The notes beneath the pieces were generated by a model. That model worked only from the letters and a program-made list of their open reading frames with translations, was not told where the DNA came from and did no database searches. Positions 1-9,020 of a DNA stretch of 14,345 bases are shown here, piece by piece (the first letter of the stretch is position 1; every line of letters begins with the position of its first letter). The DNA lies in assembly GCA_900556575.1 (NCBI GenBank), contig USPO01000017.1:1-14345 (forward strand), written 5' to 3'. The position numbers were made by a program, and so were the translations under genes. The DNA comes from an uncultured Eubacteriales bacterium. GTDB taxonomy: Bacteria; Bacillota; Clostridia; UBA1381.

Positions 1-1
1 T

Positions 2-2962
2 TCGGCAAGAGATGCGAGTGTATATCTGCATGAAACAAAGCCGGGCAGTGAATGGGGTGCCGGAGACGGTTCTGTATACCAGTGGAATACAAATGAATTT
101 AATCCTACTCAGGACGGACTTGTATATGATGCAAAGCTTTATGTAAGCAGCGATATATATCAGACTCTTCCGCTGTATAATAATTTGAAAACAACCGGTA
201 CATATATTTACGGTACGGATTATAATACAAGAACAAATTCCGCAACTATAAATGTGGATGCCGAAGTGAGAAATGAGTCGGATTTGGCAAAGGATTTATC
301 TCTTGAAGTAGCTGTTGTTGATAAGGACGGAATTTTAAAATACAATTTTGAAAGTGACGTAAAAAATGCTGCGGCAGCATCGGATAAGGGTGTTGTATAT
401 GAAACAGCGGTAGAAAATGATGTTTATGATACCGATGAAGGGGGAAATGTTATTGCACTGAACAAAACACAGATAAATACTCCTGATGTAACACATATCA
501 CAGCATCGTATAAGGCAAGTGATTTGCGTTTCTGGTCATTGGATGACCCGTATTTATACACAGTATATACAATTTTAAAAGACAGTGACGGAACGGTTCT
601 TGATGTTAAGTCACATGAAACAGGCTTCAGAAAGGTAAGCTACAGTGTATCGGGAGGACTTAAAATAAATGACCAATATGTATGGCTGAGAGGTTATGCA
701 CAGCGTTCCACGAACGGCTGGGCGGTACTCGGAATTGCTCCGGATTGGTTAAGTGATTATGACATGGAACTTTTAAAGGGTTCTAACGCAAACTTTGTAA
801 GATGGATGCATACCGCTCCTCGTCCGACAGATGTGCGTGCGGCAGATAAATACGGTGTCGCAATTGCTTGCCCGGCAGGTGATAAAGAAGGTAATGCTCC
901 GGACGGCAGAAAATGGAGTCAGAGAACAGAAGCTATGCGTGACGTTATGATATACTATCGTAACAATCCGTCAATCATCTTCTGGGAAACAGGAAACAGT
1001 CCTATGGGTACAGCCGAAAAAGCCAATGAAATGGCACAGCTCAGAGAAAAAATTGACCCTAACGGCATGAGATTTATCGGTGCAAGATCGGCAACAGCAG
1101 CTGACCAGATGAATTATGATTATAACTATACAGGTACAATGTATGGTACAAACAGAGGAAATGAGTCACCTAAGAAGGCGATTGAGTCAATGAAAGCAAA
1201 CGGTAAGATGGGTCCGATTATGGAAACAGAGTATGCCCGTGATGAATCACCGAGAAGAGTTTGGGATAACTTCTCACCTCCGGATTATGACTATGTAAAT
1301 AAGTATATTTCAACAGGCGGAAAGACAGACGGCTATGACGTTTGGGATGAAACTCAGGAGGATGCTATTCTTAACAACCTCAGAGAGTACAACGGATATT
1401 TCAGTAATCGTGCAGGTAACGGCGACAGCGTATATTCGGCAGCTGCTATGATGATTTGGTCAGATTCAAACATGCATACAAGAAATACAGCAACAGAGAA
1501 CTGCCGTACATCGGGACGTGTCGATCCGGTTCGTCAGAAGAAGGAAATGTTCGAGGGAACAAAGGCAGCACAGTCAAATGAGGCAGCTGTTCATGTTGTA
1601 GGTCATTGGTCATATCCGCAGCTTAGCGATGATACATATAATTACTTTGAAACAGAAAAGACCGTTATTCCGGGATATGAGAGTGTATCGGATGATAAGA
1701 AGAGATATTATCAGAAGTTTACAAGCAAGACTGCAAAGCGTAACCCGCTTAAGAAGAGTGTATATGTAATAGGTTCGGCAAATGTAAAGAAGGTTGAGCT
1801 TTACAGAATTGACGGAGATAAAGAAACACTTTTAGGAACAGATGATACAGCAGATAACACATTCATTTATCAGTTTGATAACATTGATGTAACACAGGGT
1901 GATGCGGTAATTGCAAAGGCATATGACGCAAGAGGCACAGAGGTTGCATCAGATGAGGTTAAGCGTACATATGATGCTGTTACATTAAGAGTAACTCCGC
2001 ATACAGCAGTTAAGACAGATGCAGACGGAAATTCAGCTGCAGACTGGAGAGCGGACGGTTCGGATATTGCATACTTTGATATTGAGGTTCTTGATAAGAA
2101 CGGAAATGTGTGTGCATTAAACTACGATAAGATTAATCTTTCATATTCGGGTGATGGTACTTTCCTCGGCGGATATAACGGAGGTTCAGGTGCAAACTGC
2201 TTACAGAACACTTCAGAATCAGAAGGCTTATCAAACTACTTTGGCGGAACAAAGAACAATGAAACAACAATAGGCAAGAACTATGTATACGCAGAAAACG
2301 GTACAAACAGAATATTCGTACGTTCAACAAGAAATGCGGGTACATTCACATTAGAGGCTTCAATGGACGGAATGCTTCCTGTTTCGGCAACAATAACATC
2401 AAATGCAGTAGAAACAGAAGGCGGACTTACAACACAGCTTCAGTCACACCTTACACCGGGATTATCAGATGCTCCGGTTGATTCAACAGTTCCGGCTATG
2501 AAGGCACTTATGGATAATAAGTTTGTTATAGATTGGAGCAAGGCTGTAACAGTTAAGGAAGAGGACAACACAGTATATTATGATGTATACCTTAACGGCA
2601 CAAAGCTTGAAAACATTCCGAAGTCATATTTGGGAATGATGGATACAGTATTCGGTCCGATTTATGAGATATTAAAGGCGGCTCAGGATGCAGGTGCAGC
2701 AGGCTTTACAATGACATACAACAAGGATGTGACACCGGCTACACTTGAGGTTTCGGCAGGCGGTCATACATATCAGTATGAGGAGAACAGAAACCAGGTT
2801 CTTATTGATAATAGCGATTATACAGAGTGTATAGATATGCCGAGAATGGAAAATGGCGTAATGATTGCAAACCTTGAAATGATGCTTGGCTATGCAGGAG
2901 TGGGCTTCACTAAGGATGATGTAAATCATACATTAAACATTACGGTAAATCCGGCACAGTAA
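2..2962 (+). CDS. Glycoside hydrolase family 2-like secreted protein, 5' end outside window
   Basis: The frame is open to the left edge, so the N-terminus and any signal peptide are missing; 986 residues are visible. Order of parts: the end of a GH2 beta-sandwich, an Ig-like GH2 domain ending in the family-typical WSLDDPYLYTV (about 533-570), a TIM-barrel catalytic domain (about 660-1500) with LRGYAQR, NANFVRWMH, NNPSIIFWETGNS and METEYARDE, then C-terminal beta domains typical of long GH2 enzymes, and a last stretch (about 2790-2950) resembling copper-amine-oxidase N-terminal-like domains of clostridial surface proteins. The Glu in TEY (1229-1231) fits the family nucleophile. The usual acid/base Glu of GNE is Ser (998-1000). 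Likely extracellular beta-glycosidase; the substrate cannot be read from sequence. The next gene starts 15 bases downstream, suggesting one operon. An internal TTG at 185 is not the true start, because GH2 sequence continues upstream of it. Confidence 0.85.
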   Translation, partial: SARDASVYLHETKPGSEWGAGDGSVYQWNTNEFNPTQDGLVYDAKLYVSSDIYQTLPLYNNLKTTGTYIYGTDYNTRTNSATINVDAEVRNESDLAKDLSLEVAVVDKDGILKYNFESDVKNAAAASDKGVVYETAVENDVYDTDEGGNVIALNKTQINTPDVTHITASYKASDLRFWSLDDPYLYTVYTILKDSDGTVLDVKSHETGFRKVSYSVSGGLKINDQYVWLRGYAQRSTNGWAVLGIAPDWLSDYDMELLKGSNANFVRWMHTAPRPTDVRAADKYGVAIACPAGDKEGNAPDGRKWSQRTEAMRDVMIYYRNNPSIIFWETGNSPMGTAEKANEMAQLREKIDPNGMRFIGARSATAADQMNYDYNYTGTMYGTNRGNESPKKAIESMKANGKMGPIMETEYARDESPRRVWDNFSPPDYDYVNKYISTGGKTDGYDVWDETQEDAILNNLREYNGYFSNRAGNGDSVYSAAAMMIWSDSNMHTRNTATENCRTSGRVDPVRQKKEMFEGTKAAQSNEAAVHVVGHWSYPQLSDDTYNYFETEKTVIPGYESVSDDKKRYYQKFTSKTAKRNPLKKSVYVIGSANVKKVELYRIDGDKETLLGTDDTADNTFIYQFDNIDVTQGDAVIAKAYDARGTEVASDEVKRTYDAVTLRVTPHTAVKTDADGNSAADWRADGSDIAYFDIEVLDKNGNVCALNYDKINLSYSGDGTFLGGYNGGSGANCLQNTSESEGLSNYFGGTKNNETTIGKNYVYAENGTNRIFVRSTRNAGTFTLEASMDGMLPVSATITSNAVETEGGLTTQLQSHLTPGLSDAPVDSTVPAMKALMDNKFVIDWSKAVTVKEEDNTVYYDVYLNGTKLENIPKSYLGMMDTVFGPIYEILKAAQDAGAAGFTMTYNKDVTPATLEVSAGGHTYQYEENRNQVLIDNSDYTECIDMPRMENGVMIANLEMMLGYAGVGFTKDDVNHTLNITVNPAQ

Positions 2963-2968
2963 GGAGGT
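2961..2968 (+). promoter_or_regulatory. Strong Shine-Dalgarno site AAGGAGGT for the downstream secreted-protein gene
   Basis: AAGGAGGT lies 9 bases before ATG 2978 and overlaps the stop codon of the preceding GH2-like gene. This near-perfect ribosome site fixes the true start of the interrupted gene at 2978, ahead of a signal peptide, rather than at the later ATG 3179. Confidence 0.85.
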
Positions 2969-2977
2969 AAGCAGAAA

Positions 2978-5272
2978 ATGAAAAAAGTAATATCAATGAT
3001 ACTTTCAGCATCAATGATAGCTGCATACGCAGCTGTGCCGGCAATGGCAGATTATGCCGATGCGTAATATGATATTCCAAGCATAAATCTGACATATGAT
3101 GAAGAAGGTACTGTAGATAACCCGATAGACGGTACAAAGGCTTTAAAAACCGGTGAAGGTGAAGTACAGAAAATATTCATGGATACAAGCATAAATTCAA
3201 CTCAGGAATTTTATCTTGGATTTGATTTCTGCTTTGATAATGAGAACGGATATATTGAAATCCCGAAGTATAAGAGCAGCGGTGTAGATAAGGTTGGACC
3301 TATCTTTACACGTTCGGCAAGCGGACAGCTTCAGACTGCAACATCAAGCAGCAGCTATCAGACATTGGGTGATATAGAAGTAGGTACATGGTACAGTGCA
3401 GAAATAGAGGGTATAAGCGGAAATACAAATAAAAAACCTGTATTCAGACTTTACAGCTATGCTGACGGTGTAAAGACGCTTGTTCAGGAAACAACAGAAT
3501 TCCAAATGCGTAACCTTGCTTCGGAGGGCAGAAGTCTTAACGGAATGGGTGCACATGATGTAAGCTTGGATAATGTAAAGCTTGTATTTGAAAAGCCGGA
3601 TGTAATAAATCTTACTTCGGACTCGGATGAAGTAAATGCCGGTTCGACACTTGCATTTGATTATACTATGACAAGATTAGATGCAGAGGTGACAAAGTAT
3701 CCTGTAACATGGGCAGTATATAATGAGGATGATACAGCACCGTATGAAAATGATGATATTAAGATAACTGAGAACGGTGTGCTTTCAGCATCAATCGATA
3801 CACCTGATACAACGGTAACTGTTCGTGCTTCGGCAATATTCGGAGACAAGGAGCTTTACGGCTCAAAGCAGGTTCATGTTAAGTCTGTCGATGTAAGCGG
3901 AGAAAAGTTTGATACGATTATAGTTTCAGGCGACAATACTATAAAAGCGGGAAAGTCTCAGAACTATACATTTACAGCGTCAAAGGACGGCGATGATGTA
4001 ACAGCTGATGTGACATCTGATGATGTAGTATGGGGCATTTACGATGCAAACGGTCTTGAAAAGAATAATAACGTAAATATTAAGGCTGAAGACGGTGTAC
4101 TGACAGTTGGTGAGGGTGTTATTCCGCAGAGCATAACAGTAAGAGCATCATCAAAGAGCGGTACGGTTTACGGCTCGGCACCTGTAACAATTGAATGGCC
4201 GGAAAGTCAGATTGAAACAGTAGTGGCAAGTGATGCCTGCGAAACAACGGTGGCAAATACAGAATTTGCAGAGTCATGGGACGGTTCAAAGGCATACAAG
4301 GTAAATGATACACTTGATTTCACATTCGGTAATCAGACAGAATATTCTGTAACAGAGCTTGATATTAAGTTCTCAGAAACTGAAAGCTGCGGCTTGACAC
4401 TTTTGAGAAATGACGGAGCAAAGGAAAATATAAATATTCGTTATCACAGCGGATATATAGGACAGCAGACAAGCGGCAGTAACTGGACAACGATTGTTGA
4501 GGGAGAGGATTTTGATATTGATGCATGGTATCATGTAGAAATTCTTTACTTAAACGGCAAGGAGTCAGGCTACAATGTTTATAAGTATAATGGAACAGAA
4601 AAGCAGCTTGTTGCATCAAAGAAAGATGTAAGCAGAAGAAATGATGCTACCTACGGAAAACTTAGAATAACAGCTGGTGCCACAATTGATAACCTCAAGG
4701 TTACAATAGCAAAGCCGGATGCAATAAAAATTACAGCACCGGGAAGCTTTATGTTTGCCGGCGGAACAGCACAGTTCAGTGCATCGGCAACAAGAGCCGG
4801 ACTCCCGTTAGCTGATTACACAGGCTTAACATGGGAGGTACTTGACAGCAGTATGCTTCCGATTTTAGACGGTTCCGTAACTGTAAGCGACAGCGGTCTT
4901 GTATCGGCAACAGCTATGGCAGCTGCTCAGACACTTACTGTCAGAGCAAGCGTAAGCGATACAATTTCGGCAAGTGCAGAGATTACATTACAGTCAAGAG
5001 AAATCTTCAATGTAACCAATATAGGTATCAATGAAGAAGGAAATAAGATTGTAAGAATATATCTTGACAAGAACTTCTACTATAATGATGATGTTGCTGT
5101 AATCCTTACAATTTCGGGTCAGGATGGCAGACTTAAGGCTGCTAAGGTGGTTAAGACATTTGGAGACAGAGTAAATATCGGTTCAAATGAATTGACAGTT
5201 GACTTTGATGTACCGGCAGGCTTTGATTCGGCAAATGATTTGGTAGAGGCAATGGTTTGGACATCATTGTAA
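2978..5272 (+). pseudogene. Secreted LamG-like/Ig-like multidomain protein interrupted by in-frame TAA
   Basis: From ATG 2978 the frame encodes a classical signal peptide (MKKVISMILS start, hydrophobic core, AMA-D cleavage site), then meets TAA at 3065-3067 (codon 30) and stays open to TAA 5270-5272. Codons 3068-3178 still look coding: GTKALKTGEG matches GSKAYKVND at the start of the second module, so the stop lies inside a real protein. Order: LamG/concanavalin-like module 1 (to about 3590), Ig-like (about 3600-3885), second Ig-like (about 3900-4200), LamG-like module 2 (about 4210-4720), Ig-like (about 4730-4995), and a C-terminal beta domain ending EAMVWTSL, a form common at the ends of clostridial surface proteins. 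No catalytic motif is recognised; carbohydrate or cell-surface binding alongside the GH2-like enzyme is inferred. A re-start at ATG 3179 would give 697 residues without a signal peptide and with a poor ribosome site. Sequencing error, fresh nonsense mutation and readthrough all remain possible. Confidence 0.7.
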
Positions 5273-5303
5273 TTCAGAAATTCGGTTACATTCATAAAAT
5301 AAG

Positions 5304-5347
5304 AGGTGCGGTAAAACTCAGGTGGGTTTTACCGCACCTTTTGTTTT
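5304..5347 (+). terminator. Intrinsic terminator of the GH2-like operon
   Basis: A perfect 14-base-pair stem pairs AGGTGCGGTAAAAC (5304-5317) with GTTTTACCGCACCT (5326-5339) around an 8-base loop. It is followed by the T-rich run TTTTGTTTT. It lies 31 bases after the second gene's stop and separates the secreted-protein operon from mutL. Confidence 0.93.
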
Positions 5348-5432
5348 ATAGCTAAATTATAATTTGCAAAGAAATTAATTCATTACACATATTGAAAATT
5401 GCTCATCAATGTTTTTATTTTTCGTATGAAAA

Positions 5433-5461
5433 TTGACATATGACGAGTTTTATGGTAAAAT
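5433..5461 (+). promoter_or_regulatory. Sigma-A type promoter for mutL-miaA
   Basis: TTGACA (5433-5438), a 17-base spacer and TAAAAT (5456-5461) make a near-consensus promoter. It is strengthened by an extended -10 TGG directly before the -10. Transcription should begin near 5468. The upstream terminator makes this the likely main promoter for mutL and miaA. Confidence 0.8.
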
Positions 5462-5515
5462 AATATTAATAAAAATCAGAATATAGTTATACGAAAGGAT
5501 TTAGTGGTTACGGCA

Positions 5516-7732
5516 ATGGGAATAATCCATGTATTAGATACAGAACTTTCAAATAAAATTGCTGCCGGAGAGGTTGTAGAGCGTCCGGCAAGTGTTGCTA
5601 AGGAATTGGTTGAAAACAGTATAGATGCCGGAGCAACAACTATTACCATAGAATTGCGTAACGGCGGTGTAAGCTATCTGCGTGTTACGGATAATGGTAA
5701 AGGAATGAATAAAGATGATGCGGGAATTTGCTTTCTGCGTCATGCTACAAGTAAAATTCAGACAGACGAGGATTTAGATGCAATATATACATTGGGCTTT
5801 AGAGGGGAGGCACTCTCTTCTATCGGTGCAGTCGCACAGGTTAGCTTGTATACCAAGCAAAAGGATGGAGAGGGAATTTGCGTCACCTGCTGCGGCGGTG
5901 AGATACTTTCTTCGGAAGAGGCAGGTATTCCGGACGGAACAAGCGTAATTGTAGAAAATCTGTTTTATAATACTCCGGCACGCCTGAAATTCTTGAAAAA
6001 AGATGCAACTGAGGCAGGATATATAACAGATATTATTACACGCTGCATATTTGCACATCCCGAAATATCGTTCAGATTGATTGTGAACGGTAAAGAAAAG
6101 CTTTTTTCTCCGGGGGACAGCAATCTGAAGAATTCCGTTTATACCGCTTACGGAAAAGATTATGCAAAGGGTATGCTTGAAGTAGATTATGAGGCAAATG
6201 GAGTTCATGTTACGGGATTAATAGGTAAAGGAAATATATCACGTCCAAACAGAAACTACCAAAGCTTTTTTGTAAATAAGAGATATATAAAAAGTGCAAT
6301 GATTTTCAGAGCAGTTGAGGATGCATATAAAAATCAAATTATGATAGGAAAATTTCCGGTTGCAGTTTTAAATATCGAGATAAATCCTCAGCTTATGGAT
6401 ATAAATGTTCATCCTACAAAGCTTGAGGTTAAATTTGCAAATGAGAAAGATGTCAGAAATGCAGTGTATTACGGTGTTAAGAATGCGTTATATGCATTGC
6501 CTAACGTTCCGGAGATAACAAGAGTTGATGAAGAAACAGGTGAAATTCTATTTGAAAGAGACACATCAAAGGAACAGCTTGATTTATCAGAGATTGCAAA
6601 AAATTTACCGAAAAATATTAAAGAGTATCCGAAAAAGGAGACATCACAAAGACCTAAAAATAAATTTAAAATAAATTTAAATGGTGAAGATGAGTCATCA
6701 TATATAACAGGTTCAGATTTAAAGTCAAATGATAAGCAGAAAAGGGATAAATATATAAAAGATAACAAATCAAATATAAATCCTTTTAGCGAAAGTGTAA
6801 AAAGAGCATTTAACGACGGTATATTTGATGAACCGATGTATCAGGAAGAGGAAGGTAAACCGATTGTTTCAATTGGAATTACAAAGCAGATAGCCAGGAA
6901 TGATGAAGAACAGGTATCCTCGATACTAAGCTTTAATGATGCGGCGACTGATGAAAAAATAATAGAAGCCAGAGCAGAAAAAAGAATCGGGGAAAATGAT
7001 GAAAGCACCGTGGAGTCGACGGAAGCTGCAGAACAACAGCCGGAATTAGTCGAAAAATCGGAAGAATTTAAAGCTGAAATTACAGATGCGGTAGAGTTCA
7101 GGTCGGAAGCAGCATATACAAGTGAAACTGATGAGCCGGAAAATATATTCAATGAAGAATATTTCAGAGTAGCGGGACAGATTTTTGATACTTATATAAT
7201 AGTTGAAAAGGATAATAAAATGCTGCTTATAGACCAGCACGCAGCACATGAAAGACTGATGTATGAGGAGCTTAGGAGAGATATGGCACAAAAGCAGGTG
7301 ATGAGTCAAATGCTGATTGAGCCGGTAATTGTTCGTTTAAGCTCAAATGAATTTTCAGAATTCGAGGAATGTAAAGAAACTTTGTATGATATGGGCTTTG
7401 AATGTGAGGTGTTTGGGGACAGTGAGGTTATAATAAGAGGTGTTCCGGGTGAGCTTGAGGCAAGTGAAGCGGACGAACTGCTTGTTGAATTAATTACTAA
7501 CAGTTCAAAATCAAAGCATGAGCTGATAACAGAAAAATATGAGCGTATGCTGTATACGATAGCCTGTAAAGCAGCAATTAAGGCAAATCACAGATTAAGT
7601 AAAGTAGAAATGGAACAACTTGTGAGAAGAATATTTGCCCTGAAAAATATAAATACCTGTCCCCATGGCAGACCTATAGTTATAACTATGAGCAAAAAAG
7701 AAATAGAAAAGGAATTTAAGAGAATAGTATGA
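5516..7732 (+). CDS. mutL: DNA mismatch repair protein MutL, endonuclease type
   Basis: MutL links MutS mismatch recognition to strand incision. The N-terminal GHKL ATPase has KELVENSIDAG (general-base Glu about residue 30), DNGKGM (about 59-64), GFRGEAL (about 94-100) and FYNTPARLKF. A charged, low-complexity linker spans roughly residues 340-540. The C-terminal dimerisation and nuclease domain has the metal-binding DQHAAHERLMYE (D573 onward), matching DQHA(X)2E(X)4E, plus ACKAAIKAN (about 683) and CPHGRP (about 715). It should therefore nick DNA itself, as in MutH-lacking bacteria. ATG 5516 is chosen because MGIIHVLDTELSNKIAAGEVV aligns in length with known MutL N-termini. An in-frame GTG at 5504 lies 4 bases after AAAGGA (5494-5499), closer than ideal, and would add four residues. 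miaA overlaps its end by ATGA. No mutS lies upstream; the neighbour there is an unrelated secreted-protein operon. Confidence 0.97.
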   Translation: MGIIHVLDTELSNKIAAGEVVERPASVAKELVENSIDAGATTITIELRNGGVSYLRVTDNGKGMNKDDAGICFLRHATSKIQTDEDLDAIYTLGFRGEALSSIGAVAQVSLYTKQKDGEGICVTCCGGEILSSEEAGIPDGTSVIVENLFYNTPARLKFLKKDATEAGYITDIITRCIFAHPEISFRLIVNGKEKLFSPGDSNLKNSVYTAYGKDYAKGMLEVDYEANGVHVTGLIGKGNISRPNRNYQSFFVNKRYIKSAMIFRAVEDAYKNQIMIGKFPVAVLNIEINPQLMDINVHPTKLEVKFANEKDVRNAVYYGVKNALYALPNVPEITRVDEETGEILFERDTSKEQLDLSEIAKNLPKNIKEYPKKETSQRPKNKFKINLNGEDESSYITGSDLKSNDKQKRDKYIKDNKSNINPFSESVKRAFNDGIFDEPMYQEEEGKPIVSIGITKQIARNDEEQVSSILSFNDAATDEKIIEARAEKRIGENDESTVESTEAAEQQPELVEKSEEFKAEITDAVEFRSEAAYTSETDEPENIFNEEYFRVAGQIFDTYIIVEKDNKMLLIDQHAAHERLMYEELRRDMAQKQVMSQMLIEPVIVRLSSNEFSEFEECKETLYDMGFECEVFGDSEVIIRGVPGELEASEADELLVELITNSSKSKHELITEKYERMLYTIACKAAIKANHRLSKVEMEQLVRRIFALKNINTCPHGRPIVITMSKKEIEKEFKRIV

Positions 7733-8655
7733 AACAGAAGCTTGTGATTGTTGCAGGACCGACCGCTTCGGGAAAGACAGGACTTTCGATAGAAATAGCA
7801 AAGCATTTTAACGGTGAAATAATCGGTGCGGATAGTATGCAGATTTATAAATATATGGATATAGGAACAGCAAAACCGACAGCTGAGGAAAGAGCAGAGG
7901 TTCCGCATCATATGGTAGATTTTTTAGAACCAAATGAAGAATACAGTGTTGCGGATTATACAGAGCAGGCACATGAAGTTATTGAGGAAATTGCTTCAAG
8001 AGGAAAACTGCCGGTCATGTGTGGAGGGACAGGACTTTATATTAATTCGGTAGCGGATGATGTGACATTTGGTGATTTTGAAACAAATTATGAATTAAGG
8101 GACAGTTTGCAAACGATAGCAGAAAAGGAAGGTTCACAGAAGCTTTTGGATATGCTTGCCGAATTTGATAAGACAAGTGCGGAAAGACTGCATCCAAACA
8201 ATTTAAGAAGAATAATCCGTGCAATTGAATTTTATAAATCAACCGGAATACCTATATCTGAACATCAGCGTATGACAAAGGAAAAAGAGTCACGATATGC
8301 TCCTATAATGGTTAGTATAGATTGGGACAGACAGGAGCTTTATGACAGAATAAACAGACGAGTGGATATTATGCTTGAAGAAGGACTTTTTAACGAAGTT
8401 AAGTCTCTAATGGATAAGGGTTATACACAGGCATTGAATTCAATGAAGGGTATAGGCTATAAGGAAGTTATAGACTGTATAGAAGGACGTATGTCATATG
8501 AGGCAACTGTGGAATTAATAAAACAAAGTTCAAGAAGATATGCTAAGCGTCAGCTTACATGGTTCAGACGTGACAAGCGTATACACTGGGTCAGTTCAAG
8601 AAATCCGGTAGAGGAAGCCTTTGAATTTATTAAGGGACAGTTAATGAACGGCTAA
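7729..8655 (+). CDS. miaA: tRNA dimethylallyltransferase MiaA
   Basis: MiaA transfers a dimethylallyl group from DMAPP to N6 of A37 in tRNAs that read UNN codons. The 308-residue length is normal. The P-loop GPTASGKT lies at residues 10-17, followed by the family signatures GADSMQIYKYMDIGTAKP, PHHMVDFLEPNEEYSV and CGGTGLYI, the tRNA-binding part RRIIRAIEFYKSTG, GIGYKEV, and the C-terminal RRYAKRQLTWFRR. ATG 7729 overlaps the mutL stop by four bases (ATGA), implying translational coupling. mutL-miaA is a common pairing in Firmicutes; the hfq that often follows is absent here. Confidence 0.97.
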   Translation: MKQKLVIVAGPTASGKTGLSIEIAKHFNGEIIGADSMQIYKYMDIGTAKPTAEERAEVPHHMVDFLEPNEEYSVADYTEQAHEVIEEIASRGKLPVMCGGTGLYINSVADDVTFGDFETNYELRDSLQTIAEKEGSQKLLDMLAEFDKTSAERLHPNNLRRIIRAIEFYKSTGIPISEHQRMTKEKESRYAPIMVSIDWDRQELYDRINRRVDIMLEEGLFNEVKSLMDKGYTQALNSMKGIGYKEVIDCIEGRMSYEATVELIKQSSRRYAKRQLTWFRRDKRIHWVSSRNPVEEAFEFIKGQLMNG

Positions 8656-8722
8656 GAAAATAGGAAAAATAATAAGAGAAATAATATACAAAGGATAAAT
8701 TATATTATTTAATAAATTTCTA

Positions 8723-8752
8723 CTTGACTTTAACTTTCATATAAAAGTCAAG
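8723..8752 (+). terminator. Inverted repeat after miaA, weak terminator candidate
   Basis: CTTGACTTT (8723-8731) pairs perfectly with AAAGTCAAG (8744-8752) across a 12-base loop. No T run follows directly; the nearest is TTTT at about 8764-8767. It may be a weak terminator, an RNA 3'-end stabiliser or a protein site. It is the only hairpin seen between miaA and the next promoter candidates. Confidence 0.35.
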
Positions 8753-8880
8753 AATTAGTATCTGTTTTAATAGGAGAAAAATAAATTTTTTTGCATAGAT
8801 GTTACAAAACAGAGTAAATGTGTAATGCAGATATGAATATAATGTAAGAATAATGTTCGAGAATAAGAACAAAAAAATAG

Positions 8881-8902
8881 TTGTATGGTGTATACTATAC
8901 AA
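8881..8902 (+). promoter_or_regulatory. Inverted repeat overlapping a possible -10 element
   Basis: TTGTAT (8881-8886) and ATACAA (8897-8902) form an inverted repeat with the palindrome GTATAC (8890-8895) between them. TATACT (8891-8896) could serve as a -10, but no good -35 was found. The arrangement suits a repressor-controlled promoter for the small ORF and Xre gene that follow. It is a candidate only. Confidence 0.3.
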
Positions 8903-8939
8903 TAGTAATAAGCATATATTTTTGCGGAGGGAAAAAATA

Positions 8940-9020
8940 ATGCTTGGAAAGGGGGCTTTCTATGAATTAAGCTTATATATACTAATCGATTTTTGTAGAA
9001 ATGGGGAATTTTATATTTGA
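8940..9020 (+). CDS. Possible 26-residue peptide, unrecognised
   Basis: ATG 8940 is preceded by GCGGAGGG (8924-8931) at 8 bases, one of the best ribosome sites in the window. The 26-residue product begins MLGKGAFYELSLYILID and ends with a Cys, basic and polar residues and EFYI. The middle is hydrophobic, but too short for a clear membrane span. The Xre-type gene starts 87 bases downstream on the same strand. It could be a leader peptide, a signalling or toxin-like peptide, or a chance ORF. I do not recognise the sequence, and support comes only from the start signals and position. Confidence 0.35.
   Translation: MLGKGAFYELSLYILIDFCRNGEFYI

Noticed and set aside
185..187. TTG as the start of the GH2-like gene
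   Set aside because: The same frame is open to the left edge and encodes GH2 sandwich-domain sequence, so this is an internal Leu codon.
5774..6208. 144-codon open frame on the minus strand inside mutL
   Set aside because: It is antisense to the conserved ATPase domain of MutL, has unusual Cys/Ile-rich composition and no ribosome site. It is a shadow frame.
7588..7911. 107-codon minus-strand frame across the mutL-miaA junction
   Set aside because: It lies antisense to conserved MutL and MiaA motifs and has no homologous features.
8856..8862. TTCGAGA as a further Spo0A box
   Set aside because: The mismatch falls at a core base, and its place relative to any promoter is unclear.
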